Below are positions 38,462-50,934 of a DNA stretch of 64,000 nucleotides, in pieces (positions within the stretch are counted from its first letter, which is position 1; every line of letters starts with the position of its first letter). The position numbers and the translations under genes were made by a program. The notes under the pieces were generated by a model. The model was not told the origin of the DNA, did not search any database, and was given only the letters and a program-made list of their open reading frames with translations. This stretch comes from Metopolophium dirhodum (taxonomy: Eukaryota; Arthropoda; Insecta; Hemiptera; Aphididae), in assembly GCF_019925205.1 (NCBI RefSeq), contig NC_083566.1, forward strand, positions 14,136,001 through 14,200,000, in the 5' to 3' direction.

Positions 38462-39227
38462 GATCGTTATATTATCATGTCATTATATTATATTATTTTT
38501 ATCAAAAAGTCTTTAAACGTCCTCTGAATTTTTAACATAAAAACACAATTATAGAGAACCCAGTGATTATTTGTTCTACAATGGGATTAAATGAAAAAGC
38601 GAAATATAAAATCGCCTAGATAATTATGCAAACAATGTATTAGAGATTATTACATAGTATGCGTTGTTTAAATAGTAGTAAACAAACAATCATTGTTATT
38701 TAAAAACATAACAAAAGATGATTAATTGTTGTACTGTAAAAGTTTAAAAATAATACTTAAGTTATTTGATAACGGGTTTGTCATTTTCTCCAAAAACATC
38801 TTCCTCTATTGATGTTATCATACAATTAGCATCGAAATTGCATTAAAACCAGTATTAGCCAATGTCCATCAATATGTTTTTAATGAGTTCTATAGTATTG
38901 TATAATATCATAATTAAATTAACACAAGAACAAAAATGAAACATGACCACCTGTAAGATACGTTAAATTGGTATTTAAGTCTATTTTAATTGGTACTTGT
39001 TTGTTATTAACCCTCCACCACTACTATATTCAGACATTTTTATAACCCGTAACCAAAACTTTCGAATAAAAGTAAATGTTAATAATTACTTTCACCATAT
39101 TCTATTGTTTAGAAATAATTATAGCATAATTACACGTAAATAAACACATAAAAATACGATTTTCTAAAGATCATATTTCAATATTTCACATTCATATTAT
39201 TGACCAAATTCACACATTAATATAAAC

Positions 39228-39531
39228 TTTTTTTTTTTTTTATTGATCTTTAAGCCTGGCATCTATGGTCATTAGCTGTTAGTAGGGTTGTATTGTGGTG
39301 GTGGTAGGGTTTTGAAGTGGTGGGTTTTTACACGTGAGTGTTTGTGTTTGGCAGAACTTTTTATTGGACACCCATAGGTATCTGCCATGTCCGGGTGGGG
39401 AATGGCGGTACTTGTTCTCCGGACACCGTAGTGACTTGCCCGAAGAAAAATGCCGCCTGTGACCAAGGAATCAAACCAGCGCCGGCTGCGTCGCAACCGA
39501 CGCCTTAGACAACTCGGCCACTCCATCCCCC
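39228..39531 (-). mobile_element. tRNA-derived SINE with shared body
   Basis: On the minus strand the head reads GGGGATGGAGTGGCCGAGTT, with an A box (TGGCCGAGTTG), and GGTTTGATTCC, a B box. The body continues GGCGGCATTTTTCTTCGGGC, GTGTCCGGAGAACAAGTACC, TTCTGCCAAACACAAACACTCACGTG. It ends AGCTAATGACCATAGATGCC...TCAATAAAAAA, with poly-T on the plus strand from 39228. From the CCAAACACA part on, it aligns with the 5S-headed SINEs. The 84-codon frame over it is incidental. TAAACT on both sides may be the target duplication. Confidence 0.85.
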
Positions 39532-40350
39532 TGTTTAAACTATTGACGTATAATTTATTGTAAACATTTAATGACAGTAATAAATATTACGGTTAATAAC
39601 TCATTTCATTTGATTTACAAATGTATTGTAAATAACATTTGTAAGATAGGTATAGATTAATTTTAAGCCAGCTACATACAAAATACCAACATATGATATA
39701 CAATTAAATATAAATCGAAATTTTAAGTAAGAATTGTTTTCCTTATCATCTCTTTATACATAGAACACGTACTAGACGTGTGTAAGATATCAAGATACAA
39801 CGAAATACTAATCAGTAATCATCAATTTTTAATTATTAAATTAAATATTGGTACATATTATGTTGTTCACTTTTTCCCACAGTCAATCGCCTGGTAGGAT
39901 GAAAACAAACAAGTAACTTTAAATATTTGAATTGGAATTTTTCTTGAAATTGTATTATTAAATGGCCATTTTAAAAATTAAAACTCATCAAAAATGACCC
40001 GTTAAGCGTAGCTTAGTCGATAAGAGCAATAATTAGCTTATTCAATTATTGACTATAAAAATATATTATTTTTGATTACCACCGTTGGCTCACAGTCATT
40101 TTTAAAATACACTATAACACATAATGGAAATAAAAGTCATTAAAACGGTAATCAATAGTCCAGAAGAGTCACATTATTTTTGTATTTCCCTAACCTAACC
40201 TATGTATTGCAACTACGTTTGCCAATGATGCTATGGTTTGACTAAGTACCTGATGATTACCTGCGGTGTTATAATATATAAGGTGTTTATTTTTGCAGTG
40301 GACACAAAAACAAAATCATTATTATATTATCAAAAATTACCTATTAGTTA

Positions 40351-40378
40351 TTAACCTAACCTAACCTAACCTAACTAA
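40351..40378. repeat. Interstitial (CCTAA)n / (TTAGG)n array
   Basis: Four consecutive CCTAA units plus a partial one, equal to TTAGG on the minus strand, the common insect telomere repeat. Shorter copies (two units) occur near 5630, 40192, 42641 and 42680. Confidence 0.8.
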
Positions 40379-40727
40379 TTTGAAAAATATGTGATACACG
40401 ACGTTAATTGTGACGCTCTTCTCATGATATTTCATACTGACGACTGACCTACCTTTTTAATATAATACTGTTGTATTCGTAATTGTCATGTTACAAGGTT
40501 TGTATGAAAGACATTTTTATGAAAATCCACCGAAAAACAAGGATGAAAGTAGATACAACAGTGGCGCCAACTATCCAGCAAAAAAAAACAAACTAAATAA
40601 TAATATATTTTTGTTTATTGTACGGTTGCTATTGCTTATGATTGAATATAGTTTTATACCTGTGCCTATATTATATTTGGTCAAAACTATTTTACCTTAG
40701 TAGAAATAGTATTTCGATTGTTGTCCC

Positions 40728-41986
40728 GAGAACCCTCAACAGAACATGCGTAGCTCCATTAGTTTAAAAATTAGAGTGTATTGACCTATTATCTAATTTA
40801 GTTGTAAGAATATTATCTAGTGAACCTCGTTGAATTTTTTTTATATTTTAATTTTAAAACAAGTTATAAGTATTTTATAAGGCATAAACAATTTACAATA
40901 TTGTAGAATACTAATACTTTTTAAATACTCATAACTTTTTTAAAATCTACACTATTATAAAAAATTGTAAGGGGTTTTCTACGACCGTACTAACCAAGAA
41001 AACTACTGAAGTGATTTGCCTGACATTTTTTACTGACAGTCGGCTAAAGATTTAAGTACCACTTTTGTTAATACAAAATAAGTATAAAGTTCTTGAAAAA
41101 TTAAATAACAAAAAAAAATCTAATCCTTATATATATAAAAGAACAGGCCTTTTTTATGTTCCAATTTTGTGACTACACTATTTAATGTTTTTCCATTTTT
41201 TCACAGCGTTGTTCCAAATATCTACCTAAGTGTCACCACGTCGCCTGATTTTTCATTTTTTTTTGTCGGAGGGGAGGGAGAAGGGAATCTATATATGTAT
41301 TATATTCCTAAAATCTAACTACCACTGACTCACTGATAGCTGTATCTCAAAAATTACTCAACGTACAAACTTGACATTTGGAATAGTGGTTCTTCTAATA
41401 CTTTCACCGTGCAAGAAGAAATGATTTGCCAAAATTCGAATTTTAAAGAGGTGCTCAAACAGGGACATTGAGGTTCACATTGGAATTTTTATTTTTATTT
41501 ATTAATATAGTTATTACAGTTACAGTTAACAGTAGACATCAGTATTCATTTATTATTGGTTGCCATTGGTTATTAACTTATTTGGCCAGATCAGGTACAA
41601 GCTTTCATCAAATCGAACTATTGAACATTGCCTACCAGGTGATTAGTGAAAAAGTTGCCATTTGTCTGCGATTAGGGTGGCTGAGTTGCACTTACTGCAG
41701 AAAGTTACCAAAAAGTAGTTGAACAATCATAATTTTTTTAATATTTTCAACTTTTTACGTCACATTAAACGATAAAATTTGAATAAAAAATTATTCATAT
41801 CATCGTCCGAAGGCAAAATAAACAACTAATCTCGGGTGAAACTCTGACGGGTCGGCTAGTTCAAATATAAAAAAAAAACTCAACGAGGTTCACTAGATAA
41901 TAATATTCTCCCTTCTAAATTGTATAATAGGTCAATTCACTTTAATTTTTAAACTGACGGAGCTACACGTGTTCCGCTGATCATAA
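40728..41986. mobile_element. MITE with about 120-bp inverted repeats, split by a Helitron
   Basis: The left end (AACAGAACATGCGTAGCTCC...TCTAGTGAACCTCGTTGAAT) and the right end (AACTCAACGAGGTTCACTAG...GAGCTACACGTGTTCCGCTG) are inverted copies over about 120 bases. A related, shorter and more complete element lies at 56230-56590, with the same TTTAGCTC/TTAGTTTAAA/GTGAATTGACCT pattern. No coding is visible. Outer borders are approximate because the ends are diverged. The middle holds a Helitron (41119-41860) and an extra 150-bp stretch of unknown repeat. Confidence 0.65.
41119..41860 (+). mobile_element. Non-autonomous Helitron
   Basis: The element begins A|TCTAATCCTTATATATATAA and ends GACGGGTCGGCTAGT|T. 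It has 5' TC, 3' CTAGT and the A/T host junction expected of Helitron rolling-circle insertion. Internal sequences such as ACCACTGACTCACTGATAGC are typical of arthropod Helitron derivatives. A GC-rich segment lies just before the 3' end but does not form a perfect hairpin. At 742 bp it has no Rep/helicase gene. The 84-codon frame at 41468 is incidental. Confidence 0.7.
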
Positions 41987-42021
41987 CATTTCCTATGTTA
42001 CGTACCTGTAATACCTAGACA

Positions 42022-42350
42022 GGGGGACGAGATGGCCGAGCGGTCTAACGCGACGGATTCGGCACAGCCGGTCCGAGTTCGATCCTCGACCACTGGGCGG
42101 CATTTTTCTCCGTGCAAGCCACGGTGTCCGGAGAACAAGTGCCGCCATCCCCCCACCCCGGGGCACGGCAGAAACCTACGGGTGCCCCATTAGAAATTCT
42201 GCCAAACACAACACACACGTGTTCCTTCCCCTACCAACACTAACAAAACCCACAAACAAACCACTACAGCTAATGGCCATAAACCTACAGTGCCCTCTCC
42301 ACACCCAATGGCCTATGTTGCCGCGGGTTACCCAATAAAAAAAAAAAAAA
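42022..42350 (+). mobile_element. tRNA-derived SINE, intact with 12-bp TSD
   Basis: The head reads GACGAGATGGCCGAGCGGTC (A box) and CCGAGTTCGATCCTCG (B box), similar to class II tRNAs (Ser/Leu type). The body carries GTGTCCGGAGAACAAGTGCC, CAGAAACCTACGGGTGCCCC, CTGCCAAACACAACACACACG and AGCTAATGGCCATA. A subfamily tail follows (CCCAATGGCCTATGTTGCCG...) with a poly-A run. Perfect direct repeats AATACCTAGACA flank it at 42010-42021 and 42351-42362, which points to a fairly young, complete insertion. Confidence 0.9.
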
Positions 42351-42508
42351 AATACCTAGACAACACATGCGGTGTGGCGTATTCTTAATATTATAGTTTA
42401 TTTATATATTAGTTTATTACATTTATTAATACAACTATAACCAAAATCTGAAAACAAATGTTTTACCAATTACGCTTTGAGAACTTGTCAGTTATTTGTA
42501 TACGTTTG

Positions 42509-42935
42509 AGATTCTGAGCGGAGCGAAAAAGTGTATTGGTTTTACAATGATGGGTGTTTTTTTTGCCATCTGTCTTAAATATTTTGTATAGTATGCATGC
42601 TTCGATTTTTGAGATTAGCATATTTTCTGGTAGATAAGTGAACCTAACCTAGTTCATACTTTTGGGAGGTCAAAATTGAAAACCTAACCTCCGAGTAGTT
42701 TTAGAAAGCGTCGAGAAAAACTACCGACATATTACGAAAAACCGCTAAAATTAGGAATTTAATTTCGATAGCTTTGTTTATCACCATAGCAACGAATAAA
42801 AAATAATAATATTGTAAGGATTACGTTAACCACTCAGAATAGTTTTTCTTATACAATGGTTTATCATTGTATTCAAATATAACACATCCACTATTACAAC
42901 TACTGTAAAGCAGTGAGCGGTACCCACTTGTCCAG
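42509..42935 (+). repeat. Interspersed family copy (GATTCTGAGCGGAG), internally deleted
   Basis: It starts AGATTCTGAGCGGAGCGAAA, keeps TACAATGATGGGTGTTTTTT and GGTCAAAATTGAAAACC near the left. On the right it keeps CTTATACAATGG, AACACATCCACTATTAC and CCCACTTGTCCAGC. Compared with the copy at 61536-62442 about half the interior is absent. Confidence 0.75.
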
Positions 42936-43128
42936 CTTTTTTATTTTGTTCTCTGGATAGTGGATATTGAGGTGGAAATAGTATTTAATATTATATTATT
43001 ATATTTTTTTTTCTGGTGGGAAGGGGTCGTTAAAGTTCTTAAACATCCATTCCTCTCTGCCTATGGATAGTGGATACACATGATTAATTACGTTTATATT
43101 ATTTTAGAGGAACTGATTTCCTACTTAC

Positions 43129-43321
43129 CATTTTGCAAGCATATGGCGCCACGGAACGTCCCGATGGCCAGTAGCAGTGCCAATCCCACGCCGACCACGA
43201 ACGGCCTCATCTTGCGCGTGCGATTACGTCGACACGTTTGGTAGGCTGATTTCACGCGGCGTGACGACCACTAAGACCGTTTATGACCACTGGCATAGCG
43301 AACAGCTACAGTGTACGAAAT
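43129..43321 (-). CDS. First coding exon of a secreted/membrane protein gene
   Basis: On the minus strand an ATG at 43210-43208 opens 27 codons, MRPFVVGVGLALLLAIGTF then RGAICLQN, plus one base. The exon then meets a near-perfect donor, AATG|GTAAGTAG, at 43129/43128. The run of hydrophobic residues 4-19 after an Arg is a classic signal peptide. A likely cleavage is near residues 20-24. The exon ends in phase 1, as is usual where a signal-peptide exon joins extracellular (for example Ig-like) domains. Upstream, TTTTCCTCTGATTTCAG ends at 43322, so the exon may start at 43321 with a 111-base leader after a non-coding exon. The remaining exons must lie at lower coordinates, but none with matching phase was identified. 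The family is unknown. Confidence 0.65.
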
Positions 43322-43329
43322 CTGAAATC

Positions 43330-46260
43330 AGAGGAAAATTATAGGTATATTATCGTGAAATCGTGATCGTGGAGGAGTTCGTGTAACGTATCAAAAAAAA
43401 AAAACTTCCCCCTCCGAAAAAAAATATCCACGCAGGGATCATATTGTTATAATATTACAATCGAAAATAAATTATTTTCAGTTTTCAACACGGTTAAAAG
43501 GCGTTAATACGTTCCATACGTCCATTTTCTTGTAATAATTATATTTTTTTCCTCACGTTTTTTTGCATTTAAAAAAAAAAAACATTAAACGTTTGCAGCT
43601 ATTATTGTTACAATGGGTACATGTCTTTTTTGTGTACGTTTAAAAGCCACGTCATCGTTAAGTGTTGCGATGGAACTTGATAATGCATTATTTTTTTTCA
43701 TTACTGTATACAACAAAACGCGTGTCAAATATGACTGATACATTTTATTTTACATTTTATTTTCAGTACTCGAAATGCAAATGATCACCATAAAACGTTT
43801 TTAAATTATTAACATTCTCAACGTATTAAATAAGCGCCGTTTATATGTAACTGGTTTATGGCAGAATGATAATATCATTGAAAAGAAAATTTTTTCAAAA
43901 TTACTCATTTAAAATCGTATACAATTTATTAATATCTTTGAAGCAATATTCGAACTTTGGAGCAATGTTTTCTTTAGCAGACAATAAAAAACTAAGAAGT
44001 AAGAATGCGTTTTGAATAATACATTCATTACAGGTAAGAATATATGATATCATAACAGTTATTTTCTTGGAATTTTACTTATGAATTGTTTTTTTCCACT
44101 AGAGTCTGAAAAATGGTTAGAAAGAAAAAGGGATTTGAACCGTCTTCATAAGGCCTTATTGAAAACCTATTTTATTATATAAACCTAGCACTTTTATACA
44201 ACCATTATATTAACATGTTATTTTAATAAGTTACTGGGTACCTATATCGTCAACCGTCAAGTTTAGTAGAATACTTTACGAGTTATTACTTATAAACTAA
44301 TTATATTTAATGAAATTCGGCTCGTCTCTAAATTCATAATGAATCTCCAATAGGTGATAACATATTGTTCAAATATCGGTTTCCATATTATATTGCATAC
44401 CTGCGTTCAAGCTTATTGTAATATATGATTCTAAAATATTCTCTCCCTCTTAAGTAACTGACCATCAAGCGCTATCAAATGCAGCAGTGTATTAATATAA
44501 TATTAATGACATATTAATATTATTATTTATTACTATATTATAATAATATTAGACAATTATACTAATTCTTGGTGAAAGTAAATTTACGTGTTGTTACTGC
44601 TGCAGTTCTCCCCGTGTTCCACGTTTTGTGGGCGTTCTTTGAATGATAACTATAACGTGTAAGTAAGATGCTTTTTGATGAATATTTATAACGACGAAGT
44701 ATAATAATGTAAACGTCAATGCCGTTTATAATGCCACAAACAGCAGACCATATAGAAATTTATTCAGAATTTTAACCATTTAACTTAGGCACACTGACAC
44801 ACTGTGCACTTTTATATTATAATAGGAATATACGGAGCGTTTCTATAAAAATGGTACAGTTGGTACTTCACTCGGTGAAGTTGTTCAATCATTAAATGTT
44901 CATTTTTTTTTAACGTCATAAAAACATTAAAACCACGACGTAATTTTAAAAGTATCCATACATTATTACATTGTATTCCCTGCATAGTCCAAATATGAAA
45001 TAATATGTCACATCATTTTTCCCTTTATTTTCACTGTAATTTAGTGCTTTAATCGATTAAATTACGTAGCCCGTCAGCCAATGTACAAGTTCCTAAAAAT
45101 ATCACCAGTTATCGACATAGAGTAGCAGATATCGACAGATATTTCCAGATATTGACTGCATATTATGTTGACAGGTATCAGTAACTGTTGGCAGGTTGTC
45201 AGTGCGCAATAACATGCTACAGGCCTCGACGAAAATCAACAAATTATAAAAAAAACTACGGGAGTGACAGTTTACCTACATCTCTCATGATTTTTAAAAT
45301 GTATTGGACCAATTCGCTGAATATGCTTAACCTAAGACCTATTGGGATGTTCGTTGTAGAAGCACCTTTTATTATACACATTATACATGAAAATAACTAA
45401 ATATATGCATTTTTTTTAAATTTATAATTTAATGGTTTGCATATTTTATTTTTGAATAGTCCTTATATTTGAATGAAAAATAAATAAATAAATTTTATAT
45501 CATTATTAGGCACTAATATTAATAACTAAAATATACTCACACTTAATTAATATTTGATTCATAATAATATGTTATGTTTAACTAGTTTCAGTTGTTAAAA
45601 AAAAAAATTTAGATAGTTTTACCTTTTATTATTTGATATGAAGTTGTATTTTGTTTAATTTATTTTAAATTATAGTGCGATATTATACATTTTTAATTCA
45701 TAAAAATAATAGTAGCAAATTTAATAAATATTTATAAATTATAATATCCACAATAATTGAACCGTGTTACAAGTAGCAAGTCAAATACTTAAAGTTAAAG
45801 TGGTAGTATTCTTTGTTCTTTGTATGAGTATTTTGTCTCATAAATCATCATAGGCATTATAACATTCCTAAATTCTACAATAATATGTAACACATTTTTT
45901 TCTTAACAATACACTGCCTATATAGTAGTTTTTATTGATTATAACTTTTGGGCGCTAGTGTAAATTTTTAATCTAAGAGTATATTATATAACTCAATCAC
46001 AATAATTTATTTTTATAGATACCTAGGTAATAAATTAAGTTGTTTTCATCTTTTTGTAGATTTTTCAACAAGGCTTCTTTTCTAGATTATTTCCCATTGT
46101 TTTTTTTTTAAATACCATTCATATACAGTTCAGCTAGTTAAAACAAAATAAGTCGTAAGTTAACACTTACAATGCTTGAATATTGTTGATAATCTATAAT
46201 AATATATCATAGCAATTTTTATTCATTAGGGAAAATTAATTCGAAATTATATGTAAAATG
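43330..46260. other. AT-rich intergenic or intronic DNA
   Basis: This would be the 5' flank or first intron of the minus-strand gene at 43.1 kb. A 70-codon plus-strand frame at 45188-45400, including MYWTNSLNMLNLRPIGMFVV, has no clear start or splice sites. Nothing further is supported. Confidence 0.35.
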
Positions 46261-46741
46261 CGGGTAAGTGGATGTCGCTCTGCTGTACAGTAGGTTACAA
46301 GTGGGTCAATGTATAATAGATTGTATTAAACTTGAATTCAATGATATAATGGCATTGTATAAGAAAAACGATTCTGAGCGGAGACGGTTTATCAGTCTGG
46401 ATTTTTTATATTTTTATTATTTATTATAGCCTTTAAGTTGAATTAATATTATAATTTTTTATTCGTTGTTACAGTGATAAGCAACGCGTTAGAAATTAAA
46501 ATCCCATTTTATACAGTCTTTCGTAATTTGTCGGTAGTTTTTCCCGTGGCATTGAATAACTATTGAGAAAATCAAAAAATGACCTCTTTAAAGTACCATC
46601 TTGATCCAATTCGCTAAAAGATAAGATACTATATGTTGAAATCGAAGCACTCTTTCTGGTAGAAATTTTGTATACAGGATAAAAAAAAATAAAATAAACA
46701 CCATTGTAAGACCACTACATTCCTCGCTCCGCTCAGAATCT
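46261..46741 (-). repeat. Interspersed family copy (GATTCTGAGCGGAG), reverse orientation
   Basis: In reverse it starts AGATTCTGAGCGGAGCGAGG (46741) and ends GCGACATCCACTTACCCG (46261). The internal landmarks CGATTCTGAGCGGAGACGG (inverted to the outer end in the other copies), TACAATG and GTAACCTACTGTACAGCAGA are all present. At about 480 bp it is an internally deleted form. Confidence 0.8.
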
Positions 46742-49700
46742 AAAATGAACAGTAATAGTCAATGTACGTACCTATAATATGTTAACTGTTTTTAGCTAAA
46801 TAGAACTAATTATTGTATAGAAATATTACATAATATTATACATTTGTTATAATATCATTGGGTTAAGTAAAGTTATTTAGTAATGCTCTTAAGGCGTCCA
46901 TCTGTTTCTTTTAATTATATAATATAATTTTTCATAACATTTCCCCGGTAATTAAAATCGAACCGAAATTGGCTTTATCGAACTTTCAACCGATTTCGCC
47001 CGGATTCTAATTTAATTATAACCACGAATTCTATATAAATCTTAGCAAATAAATCACCCGAGACCATTATCAATAACACTTTGATTGTGAGAAAATAAAA
47101 TAAAAGAAGAGTGTAATATTTTGTGTCAGTGGCGATGATTGATACGATTCCGTTATTGACGTTGCCCTATAACCGACACCAATCAAACATGTAACCATTT
47201 ACATCAGATCTCGACGATGTAAACATTACGGATTGCCATACGAACGATTCACGTGACTAAAATGTAATATCGGAAAAATGAAACGCGTTATATTTTACTG
47301 CGTTTGAAATGAAAAACGAAACGTTCATTTCTTGCTTATGGTTTGTGAAAATGACGCCTTGAACCGATCTAGCTGACGATAAGATCATTAACATGCGAAC
47401 ACTGCATTCGTGACAATCGTTTAAATTGCTTTTCATAAAAAAACAAAAAAAAAAAACCATTCGAAATATTCTTTATCGTGCCAAGAGATGTTTTTTCAGG
47501 GCCTTATAATATTTTGCTACCACGGTGTATATTTAAATTTATTATTATTGTTATGACGGAATTATAGTGGTAACTGAATTAATCATTGAAACATTATAGT
47601 GGAGTTTCTAAGTGCGTTTCCGAAATCGACAAAAACATAATATAATGCGTTGAATTCTTTATTGTGCTTATTTTTTACTTATTTTTCTTAATTCGAGGAG
47701 TTTTTTTTTTTATATAATACTCTATATGTACATATATTTTAACTCCTATTACATTATTCCTTATACCATTTTGCATTGTTTTGTTTTTGTTATACTACTG
47801 TCGTCAAGTATGCAGGTCAGGTTAAAATAATATGTATTTAAAAATCGTACATTCTTTCTTATAAAAGAACATTTTTAAACTGAACGTTTGATAAAGATTG
47901 AAAAACAATGGTAATGTTTTCGGTATAAAATATTTAGAGCGATTTTTTCTATAATTAAAAAGCTAGAGTAATTTTCACATTGGTAGATTGGAAGGTTTTT
48001 ATTTTGTTTTACATGCAAGATGACTTGAAAGTGGTTGTTGTGTTTTAGGCAGTCAGTGACTTTTATTTGAGTATAGATATTATTTTTATAATTTATTTAT
48101 TACACAACAGTATTATAATTATCTGTATTTAATATTGGAATAGAATCTGAGAACATTTTATATCAACTAAAATACTAAACGCATAGAAATATATTATTAC
48201 CTATAAATGTATCATATTTTATTTAATGAATGACATCAGCAAGTATTATACATTGATATATATATATATATAAAAACCAACTCTAAAATTCAAAATTTAA
48301 TTATGTTGTTCCGTAGATACGTGTATTATATAATTCTTAGAAATTAACCTAATTATCTGCATCAAAAGTGAATTTTATTTTTAGTTTAATAAAATTTGTA
48401 AGATTATGCTATAAATATGTAGCATTATATTATTCATGCAAGTTGTTATAATTATATTTTTGTTATATTATTAAAAAAAGATATAACTCATTGAAAGTAA
48501 TAGCCTAAGGTTGATGATTTGAGAGAGTACGATACCTGTTGTATTTTCTTGGTATATAAATAAAAACTTTTAAAAAAATAAATTAAATTTTACATAAAGA
48601 AAAAAAATTGAAATAAATTAAAGATAAGATACAATAATCTTAGTAAATATATTTAATAATATTATATTAATTTAATTTTTAATATATTTGATGAGAATAT
48701 TGTATTGTATAGTTAAAATATAGTTTGGCATTGTATTAGGTAACAATTATAATGTAAATAAAATATGGATTATATATTTTTTTAACATTTTTATTTTTAT
48801 TAAAAAAAAAGTAACATCACATTTTTTATTGTTGAAAACAATTGGAAAGTATTTTATTTTAGCAGTAACGTGTTCTTGAGTATTGTATTTAAAGCTAAGT
48901 AAGACGTATTTGCTAACCATAGTTTATTCCAGTTTGAATAATTAATTCAGACCTTGTATGTGCATGCTGTCTTAAAGTAATAATTGTAAATCATTGGTCA
49001 TCAAACATTAATCGTCAATTGGCTTATGAAAAAAAAATGAGATACAGGAATTGTAGGAGCTTCAATGATATGTTTGTTTAAGTTTAAAATCAATGTTAAA
49101 CTTTTACAGACGAAGAACGTTTGGAAAGTAAGGTTTGTTTTCATTATTCTTAACAATAATTGCTGTTTTTTTTTTTTTAAATTATTCTTGACAAATTATG
49201 GTAGATTAGAAACGAGTTTTCAATTTTCAGTTTGAAAAGTTATTGCATAAAAAAACAGTTTTTATTTTATTTATATTAATCCACCGTAGAGTGAAATTAA
49301 GTAAAAACGACAAACTTGGTATAACTTTGATACTTTAGAGTTAAATCAGACACTTACGTACAAACAGCACGGCATTCTAGATTGCCTACCTTATAATATA
49401 CTGCTGTGAATCAGAATTTTTATTCCGGAAAAGTTAATAAAAGTTTTGAACATCATACACCGAATATTAACAACGAATTGAACAACTTTTGGGTCATATA
49501 AAGTTAGTATATTTAACGGGCAACGAAGTGCACGGGATCGGCTATTTTATTATAAACACGCTGCTTGTATAAAATTCATATTATAACAACGAATCATATT
49601 ATTTTTATGTGAAATTTTTCTAAAATATATTATTCAAATTAATATAGCGATGCTGTTTTTACATATTTGATACTATTTTCTCACCTTGATCATAATTATT

Positions 49701-50930
49701 TTATTATCATAATCACCATTTAAGGACGACAGACGAAAACAATGAATAATGAATTATTTCAGGCACATAATGTAAAAGTATTGAGTATAATGTGTAGAAA
49801 CTTCTTATGTCGATTTTTAAAAAAATGTTTTACAAATTCCTCATAGTATAATAAAATAAAGTGTAATTACCACTTCAGGATATCTTTTGAGAACATTAAT
49901 AATCATATTTTAGACTTTATCCTTATCTTATTATATATTAAATTTTTAAAAACAAAACAAAACAAATTAAACACTTGGATATTGAATAGCTTTCATTTTC
50001 AAAATATTTCTATAATATAATTATATAGTGTCCTTTGTCAAATAAAATAAATTATAATGAAACGAGACGATAAAAACTTTAATATTTTATTCAAAACTAA
50101 TACAAATTGTAATATGAGTTAATTTTTTTTAAAACATTGCAATGAAAAAAAAGTTGCAATTAAATTGTTTGGCTAATCATATTCGTTTGATTCTGAATGT
50201 TTCCCTCGATATTTTAGGATCATTATTCATCAAACAACACTTTTGCTTAAAAAGAAAAATATAAACCGTAGGTATCTTATATTTATAAATAAATAATAGT
50301 AATGGACTTCATATAATTTTATTGAAATTCGTTTTATGATAGTATAATATTGTATCCTAAGTACCTACCATTTTCTAGAACTATACGCTGTATAGAGAAT
50401 TACAATAACTAATTAAAATTTATAATAAACTAAGTAAACAGCGTTTTAATTAGAATTTTTAATACTTTAGTATACGTACAAATTGAGTTCTAATATTTTC
50501 TAACAATAAAATTTACAATTTGTGGAAACAAATGCTTAGTAGCTGCGTGTTAAGAAAATGTAACACAAAATAATAATATGTAGGCATAGCGTTATATTTT
50601 TAATAACATATTTGGATGAGTTCTTAATAATTAATACCTCGTAAAGAAACATAATTTTTGTGCAGACACTTTGTATTATTTAAAAACTATAAAACAAAAT
50701 TAATATTTTCTTCATTCATTATACAATTACCATCGATATAATTTGAAGTTATACATGTTTAATAATATTAATATAATAGTTTAATATTAAGAAATTTGAT
50801 GTTTATGTTTAAAAAATATAAGTTTAAAATTTACCATAGCATGTAGAAACGGCGTATTGTATAGGCAAAATAGGTACATTTCTGCGTAGAAGAAACAAAA
50901 TTACATACCAGTAACATGACGTTTAATACT
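46742..50930. other. AT-rich intergenic DNA
   Basis: An (AT)n run lies at 48256-48272. A minus-strand fragment at about 49359-49404 has an acceptor-like TTCACAG, a short frame VGNLECRAVC and a GTAAGTG donor. It is a weak exon-like coincidence. No transposon or RNA gene was recognised. Confidence 0.35.
48256..48272. repeat. (AT)n microsatellite
   Basis: Short uninterrupted AT run. Confidence 0.85.
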
Positions 50931-50934
50931 ATAA

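Noticed and set aside
39272..39526. 84-codon minus-strand open frame rich in Arg
   Set aside because: It is the tRNA-derived SINE read as protein.
41468..41722. 84-codon plus-strand frame with hydrophobic start
   Set aside because: It is fully inside the non-autonomous Helitron, has no ATG, and matches no Helitron protein.
42040..42100. Possible functional tRNA gene
   Set aside because: A and B boxes are present, but the sequence continues into a SINE body with poly-A and target duplications, and a cloverleaf with a proper acceptor stem is not evident.
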